Shown here piece after piece: positions 15,523 through 24,721 of a stretch of 53,169 nucleotides of DNA. The notes under the pieces are model-generated. The model did not search any database and had not been told where the DNA came from. It worked only from the letters and a program-made list of their open reading frames with translations. A program made the translations under genes and the position numbers. Source of the DNA: an uncultured Alistipes sp. (GTDB lineage Bacteria > Bacteroidota > Bacteroidia > Bacteroidales > Rikenellaceae); NCBI RefSeq assembly GCF_949296715.1, contig NZ_CASFQD010000046.1:1-53169 (forward strand), given 5' to 3'. The stretch's first letter is position 1; each line of letters opens with the position of its first letter.

Positions 15523-17556
15523 ATGAAAAAGATTTTGATTTTCGCCGCCATGGCCTGTATGGCAAGCTGTCAGAATACGACAACCAAAACCCCGGCCATC
15601 GACACGACGAACTTCGACCTCACGGTCGCTCCGAATGCCGATTTCTACCAGTACGCCACGGGCGGCTGGCAGGCCAAGAACCCGCTCAAACCCGAATATT
15701 CGCGCTACGGCTCGTTCGACGTGCTGCGCGACAACAACGAGAAGCGCATCAACGCCCTCTTCTCGGAGATGACGAAGATGGAGGCTGCCGCCGGCAGCGT
15801 CGAGCAGAAGATTTCGGACCTCTACAAGATGGGCCTCGACTCCGCACGCCTGAATGCCGAGGGCGCCGCCCCGATCAAGGCCAAGGTCGACGAGCTGCTC
15901 TCGATTGCCGACCGCTCGCAGCTCACCAAAGCCATCGCACGGCTGCACATGACCGTCGCCAACCCCTTCTTCGGCATCGGCGTGGAGGCCGACCTGATGA
16001 ACAGCAACGCGAACGCCCTCTACGCCTCGCAGTCGGGCCTCGCGATGGGTGACCGCGACTACTACCTCACGCCCGAGAACGAGCACATCCGCACCGCCTA
16101 CAGGGAGTACCTGGGCCGCATCTTCCGTCTGGCCGGCGTTCCCGAGACCGAAATCGAGAAGGCCGTCGCAGGCGTGATGGAGGTCGAGACGCAGCTGGCC
16201 GAGAAGTCGTGGTCGAACGTCGAGCTGCGCAACATCCCGGCGATGTACAACCCGATGTCGAAGGCCGACTTCGAGAAGGCATACGACGCCATCGACTGGG
16301 CAACCTACTACAAAGAGATGGGCATCGGTGACTTCGAGACGATCATCGTCACCACGCCGTCGGCCGTCGCCAACGCCAACGAGATTCTGAAGAAGGCCCC
16401 GCTGGAGAACATCCGCTACTACCTGGCCGCCCAGTACATCAACGCCGCCGCCTCGTACCTGAGCGACGACTTCATCGACGCCTCGTTCGACTTCTACGGC
16501 CGGACGATGTCGGGCACGCAGGAGCAGAAGCCCCGCTGGAAGCGCGCCATGTCGGTACCCAACAGCACCCTCTCGGAGGCCGTGGGCGAGATGTACGTCG
16601 CCAAGTACTTCCCCGCCAAGGACAAGGAGCGCATGCTCGCCCTGGTGAAGAACCTGCAGAAGGCCCTCTCGCAGCACATCGACGCCCTCGACTGGATGTC
16701 GGACGCCACGAAGGCCAAGGCCCAGGAGAAGCTCGCCGCCTTCACCGTGAAAATCGGCTATCCCGACAAGTGGAAGGACTACTCGACGCTCGAGATCGAC
16801 CCGCTGAAGAGCTACTGGGAGAACATCGTCGAGGCCAACCGCTGGTACACGGCCGACAACATCGCCGAGCTGAACAAGCCCGTCGACCGGGCCAAGTGGC
16901 AGATGTCGCCGCAAACGGTCAACGCCTACTACAACCCGACGACCAACGAGATCTGCTTCCCGGCCGCCATTCTCCAGCCTCCCTTCTACAATCCGGATGC
17001 CGACGATGCGGTCAACTACGGCGCCATCGGCGTGGTGATCGGCCACGAGATGACCCACGGATTCGACGACCAGGGCCGCAACTTCGACAAGGACGGCAAC
17101 ATGAACAACTGGTGGACCGACGAAGACGCCGCCGCCTTCAAGGCCAAGACGGACATTCTGGTCAAGCAGTTCGACGCCATCGAGGTGCTGCCCGCCCGGG
17201 ACGGCCAGCCGGCGCTCCACGCCAACGGCGCCCTCTCGCTGGGTGAGAACATCGCTGATCAGGGCGGCCTGCGCGTCGCCTGGACGGCTTACCAGAACTC
17301 GCTCGAGGGCAAGCAGGCCCCGGCTCCGATCGACGGCTTTACCGATGCACAGCGCTTCTACCTGGCCTACGCCACGCTCTGGGCGCAGAACATCCGCGAC
17401 GAGGAGATCGCCCGCCTGACGAAGCTCGACGTGCACTCGCTGGGCAAGTGGCGCGTGAACGCCACGCTGCGCAACCTCGAGAGCTTCTACGAAGCCTTCG
17501 GCATCACCGACGGCGAGATGTTCATGCCGGCTGAGGAGCGCGTAATCATCTGGTAA
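15523..17556 (+). CDS. M13 family (neprilysin/PepO-like) metallopeptidase lipoprotein
   Basis: A zinc endopeptidase for oligopeptides, 677 residues. The N-terminus is a lipoprotein signal ending MASC (C17), so it should be anchored in the envelope, probably facing the periplasm or cell surface. The C-terminal catalytic domain has HEMTH (H508, E509, H512) within GHEMTHGFDDQGRNFD and the third zinc ligand E575 in GENIADQGG with D579. NAYYNP upstream (about residue 466) is the M13 substrate-binding NAY motif. The N-terminal two thirds match the M13_N helical domain. The usual C-terminal CxxW ends here as VIIW without the cysteine, as is common in bacterial members. It converges on the patatin gene over a shared terminator. 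Confidence 0.93.
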   Translation: MKKILIFAAMACMASCQNTTTKTPAIDTTNFDLTVAPNADFYQYATGGWQAKNPLKPEYSRYGSFDVLRDNNEKRINALFSEMTKMEAAAGSVEQKISDLYKMGLDSARLNAEGAAPIKAKVDELLSIADRSQLTKAIARLHMTVANPFFGIGVEADLMNSNANALYASQSGLAMGDRDYYLTPENEHIRTAYREYLGRIFRLAGVPETEIEKAVAGVMEVETQLAEKSWSNVELRNIPAMYNPMSKADFEKAYDAIDWATYYKEMGIGDFETIIVTTPSAVANANEILKKAPLENIRYYLAAQYINAAASYLSDDFIDASFDFYGRTMSGTQEQKPRWKRAMSVPNSTLSEAVGEMYVAKYFPAKDKERMLALVKNLQKALSQHIDALDWMSDATKAKAQEKLAAFTVKIGYPDKWKDYSTLEIDPLKSYWENIVEANRWYTADNIAELNKPVDRAKWQMSPQTVNAYYNPTTNEICFPAAILQPPFYNPDADDAVNYGAIGVVIGHEMTHGFDDQGRNFDKDGNMNNWWTDEDAAAFKAKTDILVKQFDAIEVLPARDGQPALHANGALSLGENIADQGGLRVAWTAYQNSLEGKQAPAPIDGFTDAQRFYLAYATLWAQNIRDEEIARLTKLDVHSLGKWRVNATLRNLESFYEAFGITDGEMFMPAEERVIIW

Positions 17557-17602
17557 GAGCGGTTGCGGCGGCAGGGTATCCCGCCGACCGGACCCGCAGC
17601 AG

Positions 17603-17640
17603 AAAAGGGACGACCCCGATTGGAGGGTCGTCCCTTTTTT
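17603..17640. terminator. Bidirectional terminator between the M13 peptidase and patatin genes
   Basis: A 14-bp stem (17603-17616 with 17625-17638) has an A-run on the left and six T on the right. It serves both convergent genes. Confidence 0.9.
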
Positions 17641-17688
17641 CGTCACGGGGCGGCGGATCACGCCGTCCTCCCACCCGACCGGAGCCGG

Positions 17689-19992
17689 TCAATAGAAGGT
17701 GCCCTTCGGGGCGAAGATGGTGTAGCCGAAATTGAAAGTCAGGTACATGTTCCGCCACGAATCGAGGTCGTATTTCGTCAGCGCGAGACTCACCGGACCG
17801 ATGGGCGTGTGGTAGACCAGCAGCGCCTCGGCGATATAGTGCCAGCGCCGGTCGGGACGGTCGGCCAGCGCCACGGGGACGAACGACCGCTTGTTGCGCA
17901 TCATGGCGTAGAAGCCCGTGCGCAGGAAGAAGTTGGGCATCAGGTCGAAGGTCGGCATCACGCCCCCGGCGACGAAGCGTTCGGCCCGAAAATCGGGCAT
18001 GTAGACCATCTTTGCATGGGGGATGGGCGCGTAGACGGGCATCGACATGAGCGTCGCGCCCGGTGTCGTGAAGTCGGGGTGGTTCGTCAGCACGGCGTCG
18101 ATATTGAATCCGAACGAAAACCAGCTGACGGGCGGAATGTCGAAATACTTGTCCCACGTGAAGCGGCCGCCGAACCAGTGGCGCGTGCGACGCGAAAGGA
18201 AGCGGTCGACCTCCGCCGGGGCATACTTGTCGCGCCCCGTCACGTAGATGGCCGAGAAGTGCAGGTCCGAACCGCGCCGCGGGTAGAGGAACTTGTCGAG
18301 CGTGTTGCGCGCCACCTCGGCCTTCAGGGCAAAGAACGAGAAGCGCGTATGGTCGTCCTCCTCGACCTGCCGGTTGTCCGAACCGTAGTGGTAGTTGATG
18401 TGGCCGGCGTTGGCCCGCAGCGCAACGACGCTGCGCAGCGTCAGCGGCGTGCCGAGCCCCAGCGTGAAGAAGCTTTCGCTGTTCTTCACGTAGAGCGTGT
18501 TGTCCACGCGCGTGACGTTGCCGAAGGCCCCGCGCCGGAAGTCGCGCACCGAGAAGTTGTAGGCATAGTCCAGGTAGATCGGTTCGCGCAGGTAGAAATC
18601 GGCCCGCCCGCCGAGCGCTCCCCACGTGTAGAGCGGGCCGAGGTAGAGGTCCGCTCCCAGGCTGTGGCCCACGCGGCCGATCTTCTGGTAGTTGATGCCG
18701 ATGTAGGCCTGGTTGAAGACCGTCGAGGAGACGTTGCCGCCGATCGAGACCTTGAAGTTGGGCTTCGTCTCGAGGTGCGCGCGGAAGGAGTAGCGGTGCG
18801 TCGTGCTGTCGTAGACGGCCTTCGGGAGCTCCATCGTGAAATCGCCGCCCGAAAGGACGTTGTAGAGGTTGTCGCGCAACTCCGCGAACCGCATCGGACG
18901 CTGCACGCCCGGCGTGCGGCGGTCCAGGTGGAGGTAATCGCGCAGGTACTCGCGCGTCGAGGGGTCGAGCCCCTCGATCCGGTAGTCGTTGAACACGAGC
19001 TGCGGGCAGCGTGCCCGGAAGGCCCGGCGCCGGGCCTCGTACTCTTCCGGCGTGCGGCGCTCGCGCACCTTTTCGAGCAGCTGCGGCATCTGCGCCATGG
19101 CGTCGGCATAGCCCGCATCCATGATCTCCACGGCGCGGTCGAAGTCGAGCATCCCGGCATCGACCGCCCGACGGATCGTCAGGCTCCGCTCCCCGGGCAG
19201 CGTATAGTCCGTATCGAGCATCGCCAGCATGAAGGCCTGGTCGAGGATGCTGGTGCGCTCGCTCGGCGGGACGTTGCCGGCCGTGCAGATCGACCCGATG
19301 ATCAGATCGGGCCGGAAATCCTCGTCCAGGGGGTGCCAGGGGAAGTTGTCGTAGATGCCGCCGTCGTAAAGCAGCATCGAGTCGAGCTTCACCGGCTTGA
19401 AAACCAGCGGAATGGACATCGACGCCCGGACCGCCTCGCTCAAATCGCCGCTGCGCATGACCACCGGTCCGCGGTGGTTCATGTCGCTCGCCACGCAGAG
19501 GAAGGGGACCATCAGGCGGTCGAAATCGCCCCCCGAGGCGGCCGTTGCCGGAGCGAAGAGCTCCGTGAGCGCCATGTCGATCTGCGTCGACGAGAGCAGG
19601 TTCGTCGGCACCTGGACGCGCTGGCCGCCGGGGCGGCTCAGGTCGACGCGCACGTTCAGGAAGCCCGGCATCCGGCCGATCTGCCGATAATAGGGCATGT
19701 AGACATTCGGGTCGATCCGGCCCGAAACCCACTCGCGCACGGCTCCCGACGAGACGATGGCGCGCATCTCGGCGGGTGAATACCCGGCGGCGTACATCGC
19801 CGCGATGATCGACCCCATCGAGGTGCCGGCCACGCAGTCGATCGGGATGCCGTTCTGCTCGAGCGCCTCCAGCACGCCGATATGGTAGAGCCCCTTGGCC
19901 CCGCCGCCGCTCAGCACGACCCCGACCCGCTGGGCCGACGCCGTCGCAAAGAGAAAGACGGAGAGGACAAATGAGAGGGTTTTACGCAACAT
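17689..19992 (-). CDS. Patatin-like phospholipase with C-terminal outer-membrane barrel (type Vd-like)
   Basis: A 767-residue protein with a signal peptide (cleavage near ASA-Q21) and a patatin domain at residues about 22-230. It shows the oxyanion loop GGGAKG (29-34), nucleophile S58 in GTSMG and D210 in DGG, the catalytic dyad of patatin lipases. Residues about 315-390 (LVFNDYRIEGLDPSTREYL) look like a POTRA domain. The rest has alternating beta-strand character, ending in a C-terminal tyrosine (GTFY). This order (patatin, POTRA, barrel) is that of the PlpD type Vd autotransporters, so the lipase is predicted to be surface-exposed or released. It is divergent from pheS, and I see no -7 element upstream. 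Confidence 0.88.
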   Translation of the reverse strand: MLRKTLSFVLSVFLFATASAQRVGVVLSGGGAKGLYHIGVLEALEQNGIPIDCVAGTSMGSIIAAMYAAGYSPAEMRAIVSSGAVREWVSGRIDPNVYMPYYRQIGRMPGFLNVRVDLSRPGGQRVQVPTNLLSSTQIDMALTELFAPATAASGGDFDRLMVPFLCVASDMNHRGPVVMRSGDLSEAVRASMSIPLVFKPVKLDSMLLYDGGIYDNFPWHPLDEDFRPDLIIGSICTAGNVPPSERTSILDQAFMLAMLDTDYTLPGERSLTIRRAVDAGMLDFDRAVEIMDAGYADAMAQMPQLLEKVRERRTPEEYEARRRAFRARCPQLVFNDYRIEGLDPSTREYLRDYLHLDRRTPGVQRPMRFAELRDNLYNVLSGGDFTMELPKAVYDSTTHRYSFRAHLETKPNFKVSIGGNVSSTVFNQAYIGINYQKIGRVGHSLGADLYLGPLYTWGALGGRADFYLREPIYLDYAYNFSVRDFRRGAFGNVTRVDNTLYVKNSESFFTLGLGTPLTLRSVVALRANAGHINYHYGSDNRQVEEDDHTRFSFFALKAEVARNTLDKFLYPRRGSDLHFSAIYVTGRDKYAPAEVDRFLSRRTRHWFGGRFTWDKYFDIPPVSWFSFGFNIDAVLTNHPDFTTPGATLMSMPVYAPIPHAKMVYMPDFRAERFVAGGVMPTFDLMPNFFLRTGFYAMMRNKRSFVPVALADRPDRRWHYIAEALLVYHTPIGPVSLALTKYDLDSWRNMYLTFNFGYTIFAPKGTFY

Positions 19993-20007
19993 ATCTCAAA
20001 TTTTTTA

Positions 20008-20015
20008 TAACTTTG
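20008..20015 (+). promoter_or_regulatory. -7 element of the pheS promoter
   Basis: TAACTTTG matches TAnnTTTG. The -33 region falls in the start of the divergent patatin gene and has no clear TTG. The predicted leader is about 50 bases. Confidence 0.55.
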
Positions 20016-20067
20016 CATGTTACAAAGTATTTTTCAAAAGTACGCAAAAAAGAAAAACGGACAAAAT

Positions 20068-21093
20068 ATGATCGACAAAATCAATGAACTCCTCCGACGT
20101 GTGGAGGAATTCAAACCCCAGGCTGCCGCCGAGCTCGAAGAGTTCCGCATCAAGATTCTCGGCAAGAAGGGCGAACTGAACGCCCTGATGGAGGAGTTCA
20201 AGACGGTGGCTCCCGAGCTCAAGCGCGAGCTGGGACAGCAGCTCAACCGCCTCAAGCAGGAGGCGACCGAGCGCATCAACACGCTGCGCGAACAGCTGCG
20301 CGACGCCGCCTCCGAGCGTCACGAGACCATCGGGGACATGACCCGTCCCGGCACGGCCGAGCACCTCGGCTCGCGCCACCCCATCTCGCTCGTCAAGAAC
20401 CAGATCGTCGAGGTCTTCTCGCGCCTGGGCTACACCGTGGCCGACGGTCCCGAGATCGAGGACGACTGGCACGTCTTCTCGGCGCTGAACTTCCCGCCCG
20501 AGCATCCGGCGCGCGACATGCAGGACACCTTCTTCATCGAGAAGGATCCCGACATCCTGCTGCGCACGCACACCTCGTCGATCCAGGTCCGCACGATGGA
20601 GCGCCAGAAGCCCCCGATCCGCGTCATCTGCCCGGGGCGCGTCTTCCGCAACGAGGCGATCTCCTACCGCGCACACTGCATCTTCCACCAGATCGAGGGT
20701 CTCTACGTCGACGAGGGGGTCTCGTTCGCCGACATGAAGCAGTCGCTGCTCTACTTCGCCAAGGAGGTCTTCGGCGAACAGACGGCCATCCGCATGCGTC
20801 CCTCCTACTTCCCCTTCACCGAACCGTCGGCCGAGGTCGACGTCTCGTGCAACCTCTGCGGCGGCAAGGGCTGCGCGGTCTGCAAGGGGACGGGATGGCT
20901 CGAGATCATGGGATGCGGCATGGTCGATCCCAACGTATTGAAGGCCAACAATATCGACCCGGAGAAATACTCCGGATTCGCCTTTGGCATGGGCATCGAG
21001 CGCATCGCCATGCTCAAGTACGGCGTCAAGGACCTGCGGCTCTACTTCGAGAACGACGTGCGCTTCCTCCACCAGTTCGACGAGGCACTCTAA
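20068..21093 (+). CDS. pheS: Phenylalanine--tRNA ligase alpha subunit
   Basis: The catalytic subunit of the alpha2-beta2 phenylalanyl-tRNA synthetase, 341 residues from ATG 20068 (MIDKINELLRRVEEF). That start was chosen over TTG 20017 because it gives the family N-terminal coiled-coil directly. Class II motifs are visible: HPISLVKNQI, FPPEHPARDMQDTFFI, LRTHTSSIQVRTM (motif 2 region), GRVFRNEAISYRAHCIFHQIEG, and motif 3 GFAFGMGIERIAML. A four-cysteine stretch CNLCGGKGCAVC near residue 265 is typical of this bacterial type. pheT is not adjacent; a TPR protein gene follows after 13 bases. Confidence 0.97.
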   Translation: MIDKINELLRRVEEFKPQAAAELEEFRIKILGKKGELNALMEEFKTVAPELKRELGQQLNRLKQEATERINTLREQLRDAASERHETIGDMTRPGTAEHLGSRHPISLVKNQIVEVFSRLGYTVADGPEIEDDWHVFSALNFPPEHPARDMQDTFFIEKDPDILLRTHTSSIQVRTMERQKPPIRVICPGRVFRNEAISYRAHCIFHQIEGLYVDEGVSFADMKQSLLYFAKEVFGEQTAIRMRPSYFPFTEPSAEVDVSCNLCGGKGCAVCKGTGWLEIMGCGMVDPNVLKANNIDPEKYSGFAFGMGIERIAMLKYGVKDLRLYFENDVRFLHQFDEAL

Positions 21094-21106
21094 CCCCCAC
21101 CGCGGC

Positions 21107-22888
21107 ATGAAACGGCTCACGGCGATCACGGCGCTCTGCCTGCTCTTCTCAACGGCTTTCGTCGCCGGGAAGGGGAGCGTGCAGGCGCCCGAATGGCCCG
21201 ATTCGCTGCGCAGCGTCTACCTCTACACCGAGGGAATCAAGCAGAACGCCATCACCCGCGATTCGGTCCGGGCCCGGGAGCTCTTTCACGAGGCGATCCG
21301 GCACGATTCGCTCTTCGCCCCGGCCTACTACGAACTGGGGGTCAGCGGCATGTACGCCTCGCCCGACGAGGCGGTCGAGCTGGCCCGCACGGCCTACCGG
21401 ATCGACACGACGAACCGCTGGTACCACCAGCTCTACGGACAGACGCTCATCCTCGCCGAACGCTACCGCGAGGCGCTCGACGTCTACCGCCGTCTTCAGG
21501 TCGAATACCCCAAGGAGCCGGACAACTACCGCCTGCTGGCGGCCCTCTACGAGCAGAACGACGACCCCTACATGGCGCTCGCGACGCTCGACTCGGCCGA
21601 GATGCGCTTCGGGCGCATTCCCTACCTGAGTGCGATGAAGCGGCAGCTGCTCATTGCGACGAGGCAGACCGACAAGGCCATCGACGAGGCGCGCGCACTG
21701 GTCGAAGAGGTTCCCTACGAGGCGGCGCACCACGTGGCGCTGGCCGAACTCTACGGCATCTCGGGCAAGGATTCGCTGGCGCTGGCCGAGTACGACTGCG
21801 CCCTGAAGATCGATTCGACGGATATCCGGACGCTCATGTCGCTGGCCGACTTCCACACCACGAAGCGCAACTACCGCAGGCTGCTCGAGGTGACTCGGCG
21901 GCTCTTCGAGTCGGACGACATGCCGCTCGAGACGAAGATCCGGCGCTTCGAGCAGTTCACCTCCGACATCAACTTCTACCGCCAGTACTACTTCCAGCTC
22001 AACGACCTCGCCTCGACGCTGGCCATCCGCTACCCGAACGATCCGCGCGTCGTGGAGCTCTACGCCGGACACCTGATCGCCTCGGGCGAGCTGGAGCGGG
22101 CACTGACGCTCTACAAGCTGCACCTGGCGGACAGACCGCCCATCAAGTCCTTCTTCCAGGCGGTCATCGACATCGAGAGCTACCAACAGCACGCCGACTC
22201 GATGATGCACTACGTCGGCCGGGCGCTGGAGCTCTTCCCCCGGGACCTGGACCTGCACCTCGCCCGCGGCAACGCCTTCATCCGGCTCAAGGAGCCCGAA
22301 AAGGCGATCCGCACCTACCGTCAGTCGCTCCGCTACGCCGAAACGGACTCGCTGCGCAGCGTGATCTGGGGCATGATCGGCGACACGTGGTACCAGGTGG
22401 CCGAAGAGGGGAAGAAAGACTCGGCGAAGGTGAAACGGCCGCGGAGCAAATCGCCGCGCAAGGCCCTGAAGGCGTGCTACGACGCCTACGACCGCAGCCT
22501 CGGCTACTGGCGCGATAACGCCCTGGTGCTGAACAACTACGCCTACTTCCTCTCCGTCGAGGGACGCGATCTGGAGCGGGCGCTCGAAATGGCGACACGC
22601 GTGATGGCCTCCTCGGAGAAGAACCCCACCTACCTGGACACCTATGCCTGGGTGCTCTACCGCCTGGGGCGCCTCGACGAGGCCAAACAGGCGATCCAGC
22701 AGGCCGTGGCCTTCGACGAACACGGCAATCCGGAGCTGTTTGCGCACTACGGCGACATCCTCAATGCCCTGGGCGACCGCTTCTCGGCCGAGTTCTACTG
22801 GCAAAAGGCCCTCGATGCGGGGTACGATGCCGCCGAAATCCGCCGCCGCATGGAATCGACTCCATCGGCCGAAAAGCCCGCGCGATGA
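21107..22888 (+). CDS. Secreted tetratricopeptide-repeat protein
   Basis: A 593-residue protein starting at ATG 21107 with a signal peptide (MKRLTAITALCLLFSTAFVA) but no lipobox cysteine. The rest is helical with many TPR-like units, for example AYYELGVSGMYASPDEAVELARTAYRID, EALDVYRRLQVEYPKEPDNYRLLAALYEQNDD, and a clear C-terminal set YLDTYAWVLYRLGRLDEAKQAIQQAV. It is therefore a predicted periplasmic protein scaffold. Its stop overlaps the start of the EnvC-like gene (ATGA), which means translational coupling and suggests a shared envelope task such as cell-wall remodelling. No enzymatic domain is seen. Confidence 0.85.
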   Translation: MKRLTAITALCLLFSTAFVAGKGSVQAPEWPDSLRSVYLYTEGIKQNAITRDSVRARELFHEAIRHDSLFAPAYYELGVSGMYASPDEAVELARTAYRIDTTNRWYHQLYGQTLILAERYREALDVYRRLQVEYPKEPDNYRLLAALYEQNDDPYMALATLDSAEMRFGRIPYLSAMKRQLLIATRQTDKAIDEARALVEEVPYEAAHHVALAELYGISGKDSLALAEYDCALKIDSTDIRTLMSLADFHTTKRNYRRLLEVTRRLFESDDMPLETKIRRFEQFTSDINFYRQYYFQLNDLASTLAIRYPNDPRVVELYAGHLIASGELERALTLYKLHLADRPPIKSFFQAVIDIESYQQHADSMMHYVGRALELFPRDLDLHLARGNAFIRLKEPEKAIRTYRQSLRYAETDSLRSVIWGMIGDTWYQVAEEGKKDSAKVKRPRSKSPRKALKACYDAYDRSLGYWRDNALVLNNYAYFLSVEGRDLERALEMATRVMASSEKNPTYLDTYAWVLYRLGRLDEAKQAIQQAVAFDEHGNPELFAHYGDILNALGDRFSAEFYWQKALDAGYDAAEIRRRMESTPSAEKPAR

Positions 22889-24009
22889 TGAAACCGCTCT
22901 ACATACTGCTCTCCGTACTGCTGCTGACCGCCGCAGGCGCCTCGGCGCAGAACATCGACAAGATCGAGGCGCAGAAACGCGTCATCGCGGCCCTCGAAAA
23001 GAAGATCGCGAACGAAGAGCAGGAGATCGCACGCCTGAAGAAGGGGCGCGCGGCGACCGAGGAGCGGGTCGGAAGGCTGGCCCGGCAGATCGAGTCGCGC
23101 AACCAGCTGCTCGAAGAGACCGAGAAGCAGGCGGGGATGCTTCGCGAGGAGATTGCCCGCAAGGACAGCGTGGCGGGGAATCTGAGCGCTTCGCTCACCC
23201 GCAACCGCGACCAGTATGCCGCGATGGTCCGCGAGGCGTGGCGCAACTACCGCCACAACGACTACCTGACCTACATCTTCTCGGCGCGCGACTTCCGCGA
23301 CGTGGCGCGGCGCATTGCCGCCCTGCGCGAGATGGCCTCTCTGCGCGAACGCAAGCTGCACGAGATTGCCGACCTGAGCGATCGGGTACGGCGCGAAAAG
23401 GAGGAGCTCGACCTGCGCAACCGCTCGCTCGACTCGGTGACGCGCAAGCTCGCGTCGCAGAAACAGAGCCTCGAACGCGACGCCCGCAACGCCCGGGCGA
23501 GCATCCGGCAGCTCTCGCAAAAGGAGAAGTCGGCCCTGCAGCGCAAGCTCTCGCAGGAGCAGCAGCTGGACGTGGCCATCAACGAGCTGCGCAAGCTCAC
23601 GAAGGGCAACACGGCCGGTGCGTCGTTCTCGACCAAGACGACGGGACTGCGCCTGCCCGTGGCCGGAGGGCGCGTGAAACGCTACAAGGAGAACATCGCC
23701 GAGATCACGGGACCCAAGGGCGCGCAGGTCATCTCGATCTACGAAGGCAAGGTTGTCGACATCAAGCGCAACCGCATCACAAGCAAATACGACGTCTACG
23801 TGGCGCACGGCGAATACATCACCTCCTATGCCAACATGGGGACGGTCTGCGTGGAGAAGAACCAGAAGGTGGCGCGCAACCAGCAGTTGGGCACCATCGG
23901 CTCGGCGCTCGACGTCATGACGATGGAGACGGAGTACAAACTCGTCTTCGGCATCTACCCGCCGAACCCGAACGAGAAGCTGCGGGCCGAAAACTGCTTC
24001 CGCAAATAA
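22885..24009 (+). CDS. EnvC-like murein hydrolase activator with degenerate LytM domain
   Basis: A 374-residue secreted protein. A signal peptide (cleavage after ASA-Q) is followed by about 200 residues of charged coiled coil (EKKIANEEQEIARLKKGRAATEERV and onward). The C-terminal M23/LytM domain begins near residue 260. In that domain the HxH of active M23 enzymes is absent: the corresponding region reads MTMETEYKLVFGI, and the first zinc-binding HxxxD is not evident either. That pattern fits EnvC, which activates amidases at the division site and does not cut peptidoglycan itself. It overlaps the TPR gene by four bases. An alternative start is the ATG at 22888. Confidence 0.87.
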   Translation: MMKPLYILLSVLLLTAAGASAQNIDKIEAQKRVIAALEKKIANEEQEIARLKKGRAATEERVGRLARQIESRNQLLEETEKQAGMLREEIARKDSVAGNLSASLTRNRDQYAAMVREAWRNYRHNDYLTYIFSARDFRDVARRIAALREMASLRERKLHEIADLSDRVRREKEELDLRNRSLDSVTRKLASQKQSLERDARNARASIRQLSQKEKSALQRKLSQEQQLDVAINELRKLTKGNTAGASFSTKTTGLRLPVAGGRVKRYKENIAEITGPKGAQVISIYEGKVVDIKRNRITSKYDVYVAHGEYITSYANMGTVCVEKNQKVARNQQLGTIGSALDVMTMETEYKLVFGIYPPNPNEKLRAENCFRK

Positions 24010-24228
24010 GCCGCGGAAAGAGGCGGTCCGGAGTTTTTTCCCGCCGCAACAGCAGAGGGTTCCGGTCCGGAGAAAAGCGGGGCAGAAAAGGCCGAAAACG
24101 GCCGAAAACAGGCGCGGAAGAGCCGGGGGAGGGCCGCAAGTGACCGGACAAAAAAGGCCTTCGCACTGCACGATCCGCACCGGCCGGACGGAAAGAGAGA
24201 CGAAAAAGAACTGTTCAATAGCTGAAAA

Positions 24229-24663
24229 ATGGCTGTACGATACTATACCGACGACTGCAACTACCGCCTGCCGCAAAAGAAGCTGACGACGGAGTGGCTG
24301 TGCGAAGTGGCCAATGCGGAGGGATACGCCCTCGGCGAGGTGAGCTACATCTTCTGCTCCGCAGCGCGGCTGCTCGAGATGAACCGCCAGTACCTCGGAC
24401 ACGATTACTACACGGATGTCATCACCTTCGACTACAGCGACCGCCGCGGCACGCACACGATTGCGGGCGACATCTTCATCGACGTGGAGACCGTCGCGGA
24501 CAATGCCCGCCAATATGGAGCCACGCGCCTGCAGGAGATGCGGCGGGTCGTGGTCCACGGCGTGCTGCACCTCTGCGGGCAGGGCGACAAAACGCCGCGC
24601 ACCAATGCCCAGATGCACCGCAAGGAGGACAAATACCTGAAATTCTGGGAGAACAGAGAGTAA
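24229..24663 (+). CDS. ybeY: rRNA maturation endoribonuclease YbeY
   Basis: YbeY is a zinc-dependent RNase acting in 16S rRNA 3'-end maturation and ribosome quality control. The product is 144 residues. The metal motif is HGVLHLCGQGD (H110, H114), where the canonical third histidine at position 120 is an aspartate, as I recall for other Bacteroidota YbeY proteins. DVITFDYSD and AGDIFIDVETV, upstream of the metal site, are typical family blocks. The 219-base gap before it is purine-rich and contains GGTCCGGAG twice, but no consensus promoter. mnmG follows after 58 bases. Confidence 0.92.
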   Translation: MAVRYYTDDCNYRLPQKKLTTEWLCEVANAEGYALGEVSYIFCSAARLLEMNRQYLGHDYYTDVITFDYSDRRGTHTIAGDIFIDVETVADNARQYGATRLQEMRRVVVHGVLHLCGQGDKTPRTNAQMHRKEDKYLKFWENRE

Positions 24664-24721
24664 AGCGGACGTCGCAGGTCCGCAAACCGACAAACACCAC
24701 GAAATCACCTGTCGCAGAACC

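Noticed and set aside
18151..18166. CACGTG-containing sequence as a further parS
   Set aside because: Three or more mismatches to the 16-mer and ordinary codon use in the patatin gene.
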